64,000 bases of DNA from Pseudognaphalium luteoalbum (GCA_963422505.1 OY730195.1:58097467-58161466); one strand, 5' to 3'. Numbered from the stretch's first letter, positions 1 through 11,705 are shown. Notes: generated by a model from the sequence alone, not told the origin. Numbers and translations: made by a program.

Positions 1-1020
1 ATTGTTTACATTAGCTCCTTTTGAAATTGAGAGATTTAAGTACATAATTAAACTATACAAAATGTAATAATGCAGCTAAATCTCTGATTGTTTGCATGCT
101 GACTCGAGCTAATGGATCTTGATTAAGCAGTCCAACCTACTGCTGGTCACCTGTGATACATGCTAAAATGGGTCAGCGAAACGCTGGTGAGCTCACAGGT
201 TTGTATATCAACATATATTTGTATGAACCGCAAGATTTTATAATTGAATTTAAAATGCAATTAAGCAAAATAAAAGTTATACAGCCATGAGCACATAGTC
301 TGAGCTTAACTTGAGTTGTCAGGCCCACTTAAGGAAACCTAACTTGAAATGCCTCCTACGAGTGCCTAATCCACACTCGTCTTCCCAAATGCTAATACGT
401 CCGTTTGACCAGTTAGTGCGTGCTAACCCGGACGAGGATTGTCAATCCTATATGATATCATATACTAACATTCACGCTACAGATGTATTACCAGACTATG
501 CTATGGAGGGCTTTAGTGATTAGTTGAAAACAACTCATGTAGTATTTGATTGATTTGTACTTGCGTTCAACTTGTAAAATAAAATGAGCAATAATATCAC
601 ACCCCTGTTTGAAAAGCAGTAAAATAGGGGCCATGAGACTCACCTGAGCCTTGAGTGTTTAAATTAATAAACTTGAATTGATTAGCGGTAGATTGATGTC
701 CGAAGACTTGTAACCTGAGGGTGTCCAAGACACACAATGGTTGCAACATGAGTAGGCATCTCGAAAGACTGCCCTTGTAATTGTTCGTCCAACTTAGAAT
801 GTCCAAATTACTACGATTTGGTTGTTTGACTTGTGTTTTGAAAACGTGTACGGCCCGTTGGTGATTTATTTGTAATGATAATCCCATATCATTATTTTGA
901 TGATTTTGAAGCATTATACTAAAAATAAATTCCATTGTGTTTTAGAAGTTGTATCGCATTCGTGTTTGATGTTATACAAGTTTAACACTTGGTGTGAAAG
1001 TTTATATGTAACACCGTTAC

Positions 1021-1150
1021 TTGTGAACCTAGGGTAAGGGCGAAGCCCGTTAATGACGGGGGTCCGGGGGCAGCGCCCCTGGTAGCGGGGTCCAAGGGGC
1101 GGCAGCCCCTGGCGGGGTCCAAGGGGCAGAGCCCCTGGCTGGGGTCGAGC
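1021..1150. repeat. GC-rich palindromic repeat block
   Basis: A GC-rich island in AT-rich DNA, built from repeats of GGGGTCC followed by AAGGGGCAGAGCCCCTGG-like palindromes. About three imperfect units are seen (AGCGCCCCTGG, GGCAGCCCCTGG, AGAGCCCCTGG). It lies inside the left LTR and is probably a hairpin-forming part of it. Confidence 0.6.
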
Positions 1151-1283
1151 CTTAGTGAAAAATTTTTATTTCTACTATATTGCTTTGGTGAAAAACGCAT
1201 CTGGACTTGAATTTCGGTGAAATTGAGTGTCAAATTTTGAGTCTCAAAACTTAGTGAAAAATGAGTTTTAAACTCTCTGTTTT

Positions 1284-1494
1284 TAGCGACACAGCATGCG
1301 ACACAATGGTCATGTATGCGACACAAGGGTTGTGTCGCATAAGAATGCGACACAAGAGCTTAGCGACACAAGGGTTGTGTCGCATAAGTGTACGATGCTG
1401 ATTTAACAGCGACATAGTGATTGTGTCGCATGGGATTTGCGACATAAGGTACGACACAAAGGATCTTATGCGACACAAGGCTTGTGTCGCAAAG
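1284..1494. repeat. Array of GCGACACA / TGTGTCGC palindromic words
   Basis: In about 210 bases the octamer GCGACACA occurs 6 times and its reverse complement TGTGTCGC 4 times. Several are paired as near-perfect hairpins, for example an 11-bp stem with a GGG loop at 1316-1340 and another hairpin near 1469-1491. Inside the left Gypsy LTR. Confidence 0.85.
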
Positions 1495-4095
1495 ATGAAC
1501 ACTCAGACAGTCCCCAGCGACTGTCGTGGTTTTCAAACCCAAAACCCAAATCTAACTCGTTTTTAGGCTAAAAAATCATGTTTTCCTCATACATTTGGAC
1601 AATACTAAGTTGTGTAAACATTATAACACCGAAATAATACACCAAAATGAGTAGATCTAAATATTTAGAGAATTTCTTACAATTTCAAATCGAAGCTAGA
1701 GGAGGCCGAAGATGATGATGATGCTTTTGTAAATCTTGTTCCTTGCTTGATGGTGATTCCGAAAATGTAAGTTTTGTGGTCGGATTTGATAAATCCGAAA
1801 ATTTGGTGGTGATGGGTTTGAGAGTGTTTAGTGGTGTGTGTGTGTTTTTGATGAATGCAAATGAAAGAAAGAGGGAAAGGGGAGGTGGGGTGTAGGTGAA
1901 AGCCTCACCTTTTACAGTCCCCGCAATCGCGCTCCGTGCGGTGTTCGTTCTCCCGTTCGTTTAAACGTTAAATGTTTATTTTATACGTTTAAATACACGT
2001 TTTAAATACGAATAATTACCCAATATTTTGATGAAGTATTTTACCAAATACTTAATGGTTGCGTTATAAGGTATAACTTTAACTTTTTTCGATTTGTTTG
2101 CGCGTTTAATAATCTAATCGTGTAGTCCTTGTTTGTACGATACGAATTTTAATTGAAATATTATCTAAATAATATTTTGGATATAATTGCGTTATTAAAT
2201 AATATTATATTATTTAATAAAATTTTCACCAACGTCCGTATTAATTGAATCGAATTGCATTCGATTTGAAACTCGTACGATTTAATCAAATCGCATACTT
2301 GTATATATATACTCATCAATATATATGTTGATACAATAATTAGCCTAACACAGAGCTAATTACATGTATTAAAACTTGATTAGGCACTAACTACTAGTCC
2401 TAAATTGACGGGTGTCACAGGTTGCACATCAGAGGGTTTTAAAATTTTATATTTTGCTGGGAAGCCTAAGTTACACCACTACTTGTATAAGCGGTAGGTA
2501 TGACTCAGGTTTCATTCTTAAACCACAACGGGCATGGGATCTTAGGAGGATTAATTATCTTTGGTAATTTAGCTGAGATTAAAACTTTTTGAAGGGCTTT
2601 GTTTTCTATCCTACTTAAACTAAAAACAAAAAGGTAAATGAGGAGTGTAGTCGCTGAGAGATCTATAGATTACGTGAGTGTTGCTATGATGTCAGTATAT
2701 GCTATTTAGGGCTAGTTATGAGGATTGGGGCTCTAATTATAATGAATCCTAGCAGTGCTGATTTGGGGTCTCTGAACGATGTTCAACATAGTATTGTACC
2801 TACGGCCTTTTCGTGGCTTCCACGCATTTATACTTCACCAGAGGTGGTTCCAGCGCTATACCAAGTACTGAGCCATTTTACGATATTTCTGATGCCTTGC
2901 CCAAAGATCCCGTATCATTACTGTATATGTCCTAATGGGCCATAACTCCTATCCTATTACTTATCTAACGTAGAGTTGTCCACAATCAAATAAATAACAT
3001 GTCACATGGATAACAGATATGGAGTGTAAGCTACACCGGAAGTTCTCCCAAATGTAGTACCAATTTAACCGACAACTAACCTCGAACCCTTTTCCCCAGT
3101 CTCGGTCATCCGAGACGTCCGTATCGTGGCACGAATTGTTGAATAAACAATAAAGTGAACATGAGTGACCCCGCGGAATAAGATGGGAAAGTCTATCTAA
3201 CGATCGGTTAAATTGTTCGACATTATTTCATACAGATCATTGTAATTATTCTAGTATGTTAAACTGTCGTATCTAATTATTCTATGTTTGAAAACCTAAT
3301 CATAAACCCAACAACCGCAGTAGACAAAAAGATACTAGCATGTAAACCCTAGAGCAACAATTAAACAAGAACATGAAGTAGTGTAACATGGATAAATATC
3401 AGTTTATTTTAGGCAGAGTTTCTGGATAAATGGTTAAGTCACGGATGCTCCGAAAGTTCTCTCAAAAGCATCCGATATATGGGATTTATTCTAATTTATC
3501 TCTAATCCTATACTCCGTGTCTCCTCTGATTTATTTCAATCAGGAGAACAACGGCCATGTCGAGTTCATTGAATCATTCAGACACAGAATAGTTGAGGGA
3601 CCTATTTATACAATTGGCCGGATTATATCAATAGGTTTCAAACCACAACATAAGTTGGGTAAATAAAACATTAGAGAATTAATTCAAAAATTCAAACATA
3701 TCCTAATTTCATACAAGCAGAGTAACAACATTGTTTAAGGCATAACTACCCTAGCATAACATTTATCATAGCAAACACAGATTTGTCTAGCCTAATATAA
3801 CAATTATCATAGCATGCATTCTTAAATAATCATGACAATAGCACAACATATTTAAAAATAACAAGAAAGGATAATATAATAGAACTTGTTAGGCGTTATA
3901 ACAAATCTACGCAACCGTAGTCTCGGAGCGACTCCGTACAAAGCTCGTAAGCTTGCTACTCTACTCCTACTGGCTAACTAACTACTAATATTATTCTGGA
4001 GAGAGAAAGTGTGTGTGTTTGAGAGAAAGAAATGAGAACGGAATGAGGGATTTTGATGGATGGTGAGGGACGTGAAATGAGGAGGTGAAAACCTC

Positions 4096-4103
4096 TATTT
4101 ATA
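4096..4103 (-). promoter_or_regulatory. TATA box of minus Gypsy 3' LTR
   Basis: Minus-strand TATAAATA in the context GCC-TATAAATA-GAGG, followed by a CT-rich leader. It lies about 70-290 bp downstream of the word array at 4170-4390. Inferred LTR promoter. Confidence 0.7.
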
Positions 4104-4169
4104 GGCTTCAAGTTACAATTTTACACTCAACACCCTCGCTCCCATTTTAACACTGAAATACACCATCGA

Positions 4170-4390
4170 GTTATGAAATTCGACACCAAAAGGGGCGTAT
4201 TAGACACCAAATAGAACGTATTCGATAGCAAATAGGGCGTATTCGGTAGCAAATAGGGTGTATCCGACACCAAAAAGGCGGTATACCACCCCAAAAGGGG
4301 GGTATACCACCCCTTAGAGGGGGTATACGGCCCTAAAGGGGGCGTATACGGCCCTGTAAGGGTGGTATACGGCCCCTATGGGGGTGGTGT
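4170..4390. repeat. Array of GTATACC / GTATACGG and CAAATAGGGCGTATTCG words
   Basis: About five copies of a unit resembling ACACCAAATAGGGCGTATTC are followed by five GTATAC-centred words (GTATACCACCCC twice, GTATACGGCCC three times). It sits immediately upstream of the TATA box in the LTR's own orientation. The 5' LTR copy at 39106-39290 has lost about 30 bp, including one GTATACGG unit. Confidence 0.8.
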
Positions 4391-4773
4391 ACCCTGGGTC
4401 GTGTTCTTGTGTGCTGGATCGTAAGTCTTGTGCACTGGTCGTAGTTCTTGTGATCTTCGGTTTGCTCTAACTTCTTCGTTACTTGTCAGATTCGAACGAT
4501 TCTTGCACCTACGGTTCTGTATTTTTCTGAAGATCAATATGACAAAAATTAGGCCAATTTAGCTTAATTATACGTCAGAAATGCAAGTGGATCATTTTAG
4601 CTCTGATTTGTTAGTTATTTGAGCATTTTAAGTGATTTTTCGAAAGGAAGTCTAAGTTTTTGTTCATTTTACATTTTTAGCATAAAACATTAATTATTTG
4701 ATGTTTATTAAAAGATTTGAACCAAAATGGGCTTGAAAAGGTGCACAAAAACATGAATTTTTGCGTCAAATCA

Positions 4774-5922
4774 GATATCCCACACTTAGACTTTTGCTTG
4801 TCCTCAAGCAAACTCCAAACCGTCATTTGCAAAAAACTTTAATTTTGAGAAAAATCATTTTATGGGTGAGTCTTTAAGGAAAAGAAAAAGGGCACGGATT
4901 TGAAATAAGCATTGTTCCGGCACAGAAAAGAGAGATGTTCCCATGACGTGTCTAAAGAATTTATAAAATGATTATCAAGCATGCTTTCAATTCTCACGAT
5001 CTTGGAATATACATGATTGGGCGATCTCACCAGGTGGTCACTCAATTCACTCAAAGTGTATCGGGTTTCCTATCATTCTAAACAAACGAAATCGCTCATA
5101 TACCAGTCATGCAGCATTCATCGTCATAGGCTTGATCGAGAATCAAATCTCCACCACTTAGACAGGGACGACACTAATTATCACCAAACATTTGAGAGGT
5201 TTTAAGGGGTTTTGTTTATCTTAGGATATTTAAACTTTTTGAAATTTTTTGTTTAGATACACTTTTTAATGAAAACGGAAACGGATAATCAATAAGGGAA
5301 GAAGATAGCTATATGGGCTTTTATCCTCAAGAACACAATGAAGATTTATATTTTCAGGAATCGGAGTTTTTGAGAGATTTAAAGCACTTAGCTTTATTTC
5401 ACATACACATTTTTATCTCCTTTTCTTTTCTTTTTTCTTTTTTTTTTTTATATTTTTGGCTTAGGACTTCTTTGCCAAGGAATTTCTAAGGTATTTTTAT
5501 TTTTTTGCTACCCATTTTGAGATCCTTTCATTTTTCAATCCTTTTGACAATTTCGAATTTACTTGGTGCTAATTTTCCGCACCATACGACTCTCGATTTC
5601 TGAGTATTGATTATGGAAACGCACGCGAGATGTTTTAAGTAAAAACGAATTTTGTGAAATTTGAAGGAAAGCAAAAAGAATATCTAAATAGTATTTTTCT
5701 ATAAATTTAAATATTCTAAGATAAGGTTTTGGTGGGTATGGAAGTGAGTGGGTTTAAAATTTGGGTTTATAAGAAACGAAAAGGTTAAGGTTCAACAGGA
5801 TTTTCTAGGCGGATCATCGATACTAAAAGTGAGTATTGGCAGGGTTAGGCTTGAAGAGATATGACAAAAACGGATTTTATCCTAAGTAAATGTCTAGGTC
5901 ATTTAATTGCACCTATGCCACG
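4774..5922 (-). other. Non-coding 3' tail of minus Gypsy (outer part)
   Basis: No gene. The reverse complement resembles 12850-13830, the tail of the related plus Gypsy; shared stretches include AGCTAAGTGC and GATAGCTATCTTCTT. The minus-strand sequence just before the LTR is purine-rich (GACAAGCAAAAG, then AAGTGTGGGA), the expected position of the polypurine tract. It contains a T-rich run at 5408-5450. Confidence 0.75.
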
Positions 5923-6289
5923 TGATGACACGTAAAAAGTCATGTTTTTGTGTGCCATTATCTCACCATTTTGGCCTAATTATTAATGAAAACACTTAAA
6001 ATATGAACTTAAACATCGCATTTCATCATAAGGGCTAAAATACAGATGATGTTTCAAGAATCTACCAAAAACAACCTAAAAATTAGTAAAACAGAGCACA
6101 AACGATCATTGAATCTTCTGTTCACGTATTTTAGTACTTTTTGAGCTACACAAAGAATTATGACCTCTAACTTATGTCATTTTCTTCTTTAGGAAAATAC
6201 GAACGCGTGGATATAAAGAACGCTCAAAACGGATAAACGACAAAGAAGTTACGCCCGAACAAAGAAACGAAGAATCGAAGGGCCAGGAT

Positions 6290-6500
6290 ACAGCTGAGCA
6301 CAGCCGTATATGGCTGAGCTAGACCGTATACGGCTGGACATAGACCGTATACGGCCTGTGCAGACCGTATACGGCCTGTGCTCAGCCGTATATGGCCCAG
6401 TTCAGCCGTATTCACCCTATCCTCAGCCGTATACGGTCCAGTTCAGCCGTATACGGTCCAGTTCAGCCGTATACGGTCCAGCTCAGCCGTATCGTACGTT
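6290..6500. repeat. Array of CCGTATACGG palindromes
   Basis: CCGTAT occurs 10 times in about 190 bases, 6 of them as the perfect 10-bp palindrome CCGTATACGG, spaced about 20 bp apart by linkers such as TCCAGTTCAG. It lies about 100 bp upstream of the LTR TATA box. ORFs read from it (AVYGL-type repeats) are artefacts of the repeat. Confidence 0.9.
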
Positions 6501-6593
6501 TGGGTGATAAAAATCTGATTTTTATTCGCCTTTGCGATACAGTTGTGCGTTTGAAGGTTTGGATATGGTCTACGGATACTTCTGTGCGATCTC

Positions 6594-6601
6594 TATAAAT
6601 A
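6594..6601 (+). promoter_or_regulatory. TATA box of plus Gypsy 5' LTR
   Basis: TATAAATA followed by ACAAGCCTC and a C/T-rich leader, the layout of a plant LTR promoter. Conserved at 14395-14402 in the 3' LTR. Confidence 0.75.
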
Positions 6602-7137
6602 CAAGCCTCATTTCATCATTCCAACACACTTCAACACTTCTCAACCAACAACACTACACACACACTTTCTCTCACTACTCTCTCTCTAGATTATGTTATA
6701 ATTAGTAGTAGATTAGTGGCTAGTTAGTAGAGGGGCAATCTTGTAATATCGCTTGGCGCATACTACGAGTTCTGCTCATGTAACGTTCAAGTTGTATTCA
6801 GCTACGCTCTTATTACGGTTATATCTATCCTTTATCTATTTCATTATGATGATTGTTATTACTGTTGTCATGCTAGATTTAGGATTGATTGCCATGATTA
6901 GCGAGTAGTGATATTGCGTGTTTGCTATGATGTAGTTAGTCGTAATTTGGTTGGAATGATGTTATAGTGCTTTGATTTACTTTCTATCTATAATTTTAAA
7001 CCTATTAAACTAATCGCCTTTCAACCAGTAAACGTGATTATGGCCTTAATGATGGGACGTCGCGAACCCCATCAAAGGTACTTAGTTATCTGTGTCAAAC
7101 ATGAACATGGTCTGATTTATTAATCATGTACACATCG

Positions 7138-7350
7138 CTTTCTAAATGAACGCTAAGTACATCGTCATCGAGGAAATACTGTTTTCTAATTTGAACGCAA
7201 AGTACTCTGTGGCTATGGAAATATGGTTTTCAAACTGAACACTAAGTACACTGGAGCCGTGGAAATACTGCTTTCTACTTTGAAACGCAAAGTACACTGT
7301 GCCCGTGGAAATATGGTTTTCTAACTGAACGTGAATATTACACTGTTGGC
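7138..7350. repeat. Tandem repeat of about 45 bp in the LTR
   Basis: Four full units and one partial unit starting near 7138, 7182, 7227, 7271 and 7317. Each resembles TTTCTAA-TGAACGC-AAGTACAC followed by GTGGAAATA. Conserved at about 14931-15145 in the 3' LTR. A minus-strand ORF here is only the repeat translated. Confidence 0.8.
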
Positions 7351-8407
7351 AAATTAGGAATTTATTGGGACTTAAAAGTAAGGGCTGGTTTATATCATAG
7401 ATGGATAATATTATGCTTAAATACAAACTTAGTTGAGTAGTCTGGGTTAGCTTTTATGAAGAAATGTAAGGTACCGTAAGTCGGCTGATTACTCGGTATA
7501 GCGTCGACAACACCTCCGGTGTAGTTAACACGTGGAAGCCGAGGAAAAGCCGCAGTTACTAAGCCTTGTGGAATAACGGCAACTCTGTGATCAGCAGAGC
7601 TGGTACCGACTAAGTCCTTGGTTCAGCAATGGAAACACCTCCGGTGGAGTACAGTGTAGTAATCACGGAAAGAGTCGTTGTTATCGGTCTATGTGAATCA
7701 CGAGTCATGACTCAACACCCAGACTCACAAAACCATCGATAGAAAGCAATCAAGCGCACTCTATAAACTTGATCTTAAATGTTTTATTTAGATTAGATAT
7801 TATTGTGGGGTTAAGAAAGGTCGGACATCGAGTTGGTTTGTCGCCTTATTCATGCACCCAGGGCTTCATCCCAGATAAGGGTCACTATACCTTCACCGGT
7901 TTGTGTTGTGGGCTGGATAAACTACTCCGATCAAAATCAGGATAGCCTAGTCGCTCAGTGACATACTGATCGAGAACTCTATCAGTAGGGGGCTAGTGCT
8001 TACTCCGCAAATACCTGAAATAAATAAAATATAAACCTTTAGAACACGTTCTCATTCCAACCAATAAGGCTACCGAAATCATAGCAAACACCCTCTCTTG
8101 ATTATCTGCTATTTACATTTATTTTATTCCGCTTTAGTTTAAATTTTCTGCCTAAGTATAAAACAAAACCCCAATCAAATCTTTTAAAACCCGCTAGATT
8201 GATAAGTACGCCTGTTTCGTCCACGATCCACAATACACTGACTCAGAGAACGACCCTAGGTCATCCTTATTGCTATACACCAATAGTAACTAGGTATACT
8301 TAGGCCTCGTAAATATAAATTTTAAAACTCCACTGATGCCGCCGCTGACGAACGGTCCGACGACAGGGTAAAAACCTGATCGACCGTCGGTGGCGCGTCA
8401 AGTTTTT

Positions 8408-8425
8408 TGGCGCCGCTGCCGGGGA
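8408..8425 (+). other. Primer binding site, tRNA-Asp type
   Basis: TGGCGCCGCTGCCGGGGA, 7 bp after the LTR end. It is complementary to the 3' end of plant tRNA-Asp except for one base (GCTG instead of GTTG). The same variant occurs in the minus Gypsy. Confidence 0.85.
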
Positions 8426-8650
8426 GTCAGCCGTAAGATCTGAAGACGTTCCAGACAAATTTTCTTTCTAGTATCCCATAGTTTAGTTTAGGTTTTTCCT
8501 TTTTCCTTGTTCCATTCGAAAATTCCTTCCCACAACACACAACGATATTTGACCCGATCATCCGGATTCGAATCTCTCACTTTCGTACCCGATCCTGAGA
8601 AGATCATCCGAACGATCCGCAAGGAGAAACGCATCCGCAACCGACAACCG

Positions 8651-9358
8651 ATGGCTGCACGTGTCACGCTTGCCGACAGCACCAAACCATCAATTGAAGG
8701 TCGAGGTGGACCCATCAGCTATCCGGTCATCGACGGTGCGTCCTTCAAGCTTAAACATCATATCGTTCAGCTTATCAAGGAATTCTGCCAATTCCATGGT
8801 ATACCCCATGACGATCCTAATGCCCACATCAACTGATTCATTCAGACTACCAACTCATACAAGCAGAACGGGGTTGATTAGGATATAGTCCGTCTATACC
8901 TATTCCCCTATTCGCTTACTCACCACGCTTTGACTTGGTTTGAGGGATTAGAGACCGGCTCTATCACCTCCTGGACGGATATGGCTACAAAATTCCTTAC
9001 TAAGTACTTTCCTCCGGCTAAGCAAACCAAGTACAAGAATGACATAATGAACTTCCACCAAGCTCATGATGAATCTATCTACACAGCATGGGAGAGATAC
9101 AAGAGTCTGTTGAACAAATTCCCTAACCACCTTATAGAGAAAACCAGTCAGATGTGCACGTTTTACAACGGTCTCGCTCTGAACCATCGCATTACCCTTG
9201 ACGCCGCTGCTCAGGGCAATTTCATGCAACTCACCGATGAGGAAGCTTGGAACTTGATCGAGAATATGATGATGCACCATCACAACTGGAACTCTGGTGA
9301 GCATTCCTCATCATCAGCACCGATTGCTGCACCCAATCCATTTCAGACCGAAGGATAA
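8651..9358 (+). pseudogene. Gag (retrotrans_gag) of plus Gypsy, decayed
   Basis: From the ATG at 8651 the frame reads a Gypsy gag similar to that at 36057-37076. Shared motifs are IEGRGGPI / IERRGGPI near the start, then ALTWFEG, MATKFLTKYFPP, AWERYKSLL and TLDAAAQGNFM with TDEEAWNLIE. Two in-frame stops interrupt it, TGA at 8834-8836 and TAG near 8879. The C-terminal half present in the minus Gypsy gag (about residues 235-339 there) is missing, and the sequence runs almost directly into the protease in another frame. Capsid-forming role inferred from the family. Not functional as it stands. Confidence 0.85.
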
Positions 9359-10223
9359 GGTACCCGAAGTACCCAATATCCCACTGAACGAGGAATGTTC
9401 AGCTCTTATAAAGAACTCTATCCCTGAGAAATTAGGAGATACTGGACGCTTTACCCTTCCCTGTTCGATCTATCACTCGGGCATGATACACTCTCTAGCC
9501 GACCTAGGAGCCAGTATCAACCTGATGCCCTATTCGCTTTACACTAGATTGGAATTAGGACCCCTTAAACCGACCAAAATGAGTGTCCAGCTAGCTGACC
9601 AATCCATTAGATACCCTAAGGGAATAGCTGAGAACATCATGGTTCAAGTTGATAAGTTCCTATTTCCCATAGACTTTGTAGTGATGGACATTCAGGAAGA
9701 TGTCCATATCCCTATCATCTTAGGTAGACCATTCTTGAACACCGCACGCACTATCATAGATGTTTACTCTCAGACTATCAGTCTTAGATCTCATGGAGAG
9801 ACTATCACCTTCAAGATCGATCAATCTGATCAGTCTGTCACAAAGCATGCGGAGATATGTGTGATATCGACAGGAAGAGTTACCACGGATGATGACACTG
9901 AACCAGACACCCCTATGTCCGACGAGCCCATCACAATTACTTCCGACACTGAGGAAGAAGAGATAGAAGAGGAAACTGAGGAAGAAGAAGAGGAGATAGA
10001 AGAAGAAGAGGAAGAGCCAGTGGAAGCTACACCGCCACACATTCCTAAGACACACCCTCCGACCGCAGAGATCATGCAGATAGACTATGCTTTGAACTTC
10101 ATCCCTCTGCCGGAGAGCGACTCAGAGGAACCTTCGATTGACCACTCCCTGGATGATGAGTCTCTAATTAAGCCAAATATACCTCCTCGAGGGATTCCAC
10201 CCCTTGACTCATCCGAGCCTTGA
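9297..10223 (+). pseudogene. Retropepsin-like protease region of plus Gypsy
   Basis: The open frame contains KLGDTGRFTLPC, the aspartic protease active-site stretch LADLGASINLMPYS and the flap-side motif IILGRPFLNT, all matching the protease of the minus Gypsy at 34426-36060. The first 20-odd codons overlap gag in another frame, so the true boundary is uncertain. The C-terminal third is very acidic, with Glu runs around 9950-10020 that give low-complexity minus-strand ORFs. The stop at 10221-10223 is TGA and the same frame stays open afterwards, so this was probably fused to the following ORF. Confidence 0.8.
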
Positions 10224-11705
10224 TCACATTTTGAGCTTGGAGGTACATCTGGATCAAGCGATGATTCTGAGGATGAGAGGGATATCGAGATGGACTCTTC
10301 CCAGCCAGTATCACAGATCTCCGACGAGTCTCAGCCACTCACCAACGCTATTGAGTTTCCAGACACTTCAACAATCGGGAGTGACGAGGACGATATCATT
10401 TTCATTGATGTTCCGATCGATACCCGCTCCATTCGCCTTCACCTCACTCCAACCATTCCCCCTCCAGTCATTATCCCTTCTCCTACTATAGGAAATACCG
10501 AAATCCCGATCGTGTCTGAACCAGAAGAAATGCTTAGTGCTATTGAAGAACACGGGGAGGATTTCCGAACTCTGATTGCGATTATACGAGATTCTACTAT
10601 TGAATACACGCAACGTCAAAGGGATATTATTGAGGACATTGAGACTGAATATGAGGTTTATCAAGCCAACTCCTACTTGAGTCCGCAACATCTAGTTAGT
10701 CGCATCAACGCCTTCGCCGACGACCTCACAGGAGAATCATCAGACAATGATGAGTCTTTCCCCGATGAAGAGGAATTCTATGAAACATAGAAGACCACAT
10801 ATGGCCGGGTGTATCAAGCATTTATCAGGTCCGCATTTCCATATTCGCACCAACAGATGGAGTTTCTCCAAAATTTCAGACACAACATGGATTATGCTAC
10901 TGGGAACCCTGAAAATGAAGTAGATGTTCAGCTAATGGCGGATCTCAAGGGACTTCTAGATTCTTTGGCCGATAATGATCACATTGACGAGTCCTCACCA
11001 CACAGGTTTTTCATCAGCTGCACTATCGAGCATCACGCCCAGATAATCATCGAAAAGTTAGAACACGTCAGTTCAGACGAGAGAGCACGTGCCATCCCTT
11101 CTTCTGTTCTAGAAGGTTTGACGGTTAACGTTGCAGATTTCATCTCTGAACGATTTAAGGACATTTTTGGTTCTATCCTATGGGAGCAGCCCAGACAGCT
11201 ATTCCACAATGGGTTACGTGAGGTTTACAACAGGATGATTAACATCTTCCTGAAACCAGAGCTCACGTATACCGACCATCAGAAACAGCTGATCCAAGGC
11301 ATATTCGGATCCATTGAAGGACTAGGGAGGGACATCAGCAATGCCACTCATGAGGACATCCACCTACGCTTCTTTGGATTTATGGACATCCTGCGGACAG
11401 ATCGACCAGTGCGTGAGACGCTTGAGCACGATGGAGCCACCCTTGTGGACACTAATGGACCAATCTCCAAGGCAGTCCAAAATGCTATAATGGATCTTTT
11501 ATACTTGCAAAGGACTGCTGAGGAGCATTTCCATACCTATCCTCTTCATGTGGCGAGAATCCCAAACATCACAGAAGTCGTCGCACGACATTTTATGAGA
11601 TTCTACCCACCAAACCCCAGGACACTTCCATTCCACATCCCAAGTCCTGGGAATTCCTCTTCTGGCTTATCCAAGAGGAAAAGTCGAGCCCTCGACTCTA
11701 AATAG
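10224..11705 (+). CDS. Unrecognised ORF in the polymerase position of plus Gypsy
   Basis: Same frame as the protease, open from 10224 to TAA at 11703-11705 except for one TAG at 10788-10790. The first part (about 190 codons) is acidic and rich in Ser, Pro and Asp. The second part (about 300 codons from 10809) is predicted helical, with motifs such as HQQMEFLQNFRHNMDY, FISERFKDIFGSILWEQP and DLLYLQRTAEEHFHTYPL, and ends in a basic tail (KRKSR). I recognise no RT, RNase H, integrase or other family. The stops at 10221 (TGA) and 10788 (TAG) both fit C-to-T decay of CGA and CAG codons. A captured host exon or an element-specific accessory protein are the alternatives. Confidence 0.6.

Larger units (their letters stand above)
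1..2419 (-). mobile_element. Ty3/Gypsy-type LTR, minus strand, far end outside window
   Basis: Read on the minus strand the LTR begins at 2419 with TGTGACACCC, the usual start of a large class of plant Gypsy LTRs, and runs beyond position 1. Positions 1-540 and about 595-650 are recognisably the reverse complement of about 52940-53470 in the right-hand LTR (shared blocks include AATACGTCCGTTTGAC and CTAACCCGGACG), so the two LTRs belong to related families in opposite orientation. No protein-coding content is credible; short ORFs here are chance. The 3 bases after 2419 resume the LTR of the next Gypsy element, which suggests that this LTR inserted into it. Whether it is a solo LTR or one end of a full element cannot be seen. 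The lineage (Tekay-like chromovirus) is a guess. Confidence 0.7.
2420..4773 (-). mobile_element. 3' LTR of the minus Gypsy, outer end truncated
   Basis: Matches 37341-39330 plus 51022-51368 along its length, with roughly 4 mismatches in the first 105 aligned bases. Minus-strand start TGATTTGACG lies at 4773, directly after the polypurine-like tail GTGTGGGATATC (minus strand). Compared with the 5' LTR it lacks the terminal segment 37277-37340 and carries about 30 extra bases of word array. Plus-strand ORFs at 2718-2945 and 3430-3666 recur in both LTR copies only because LTRs are duplicated; they are antisense to the element and not credible genes. Confidence 0.88.
5923..8400 (+). mobile_element. 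5' LTR of plus Gypsy
   Basis: Starts TGATGACACG just after the TSD and ends GGCGCGTCA just before the primer site. 2478 bp. From about 6045 onward it is matched base by base by 13846-16192. It contains the CCGTATACGG array, a TATAAATA box, a CT-rich leader (6640-6690) and a 45-bp tandem repeat. Confidence 0.9.

Noticed and set aside
1284..1494. CRISPR-like array (also 6290-6500 and 30070-31116)
   Set aside because: Plant nuclear context, short palindromic words with irregular spacing, no uniform spacers and no cas genes.
2420..2424. Outer TSD of the minus Gypsy
   Set aside because: The bases at 2420 and 51369 do not match, and the last ~64 bp of the 3' LTR is missing, so no TSD can be claimed.
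2718..3666. Plus-strand ORFs (75 and 78 codons) that recur at 37592-37864 and 38349-38585
   Set aside because: They recur only because they lie in the two LTRs of one element, are antisense to it, and show no domain.
6224..6598. Overlapping ORFs with AVYGL / YTVQ repeats on both strands
   Set aside because: Translations of the CCGTATACGG array in several frames; the repeat, not a protein, is the signal.
9720..10075. Minus-strand ORFs with Ser or Phe/Leu runs
   Set aside because: Shadows of the Glu-rich stretch of the plus-strand protease ORF.
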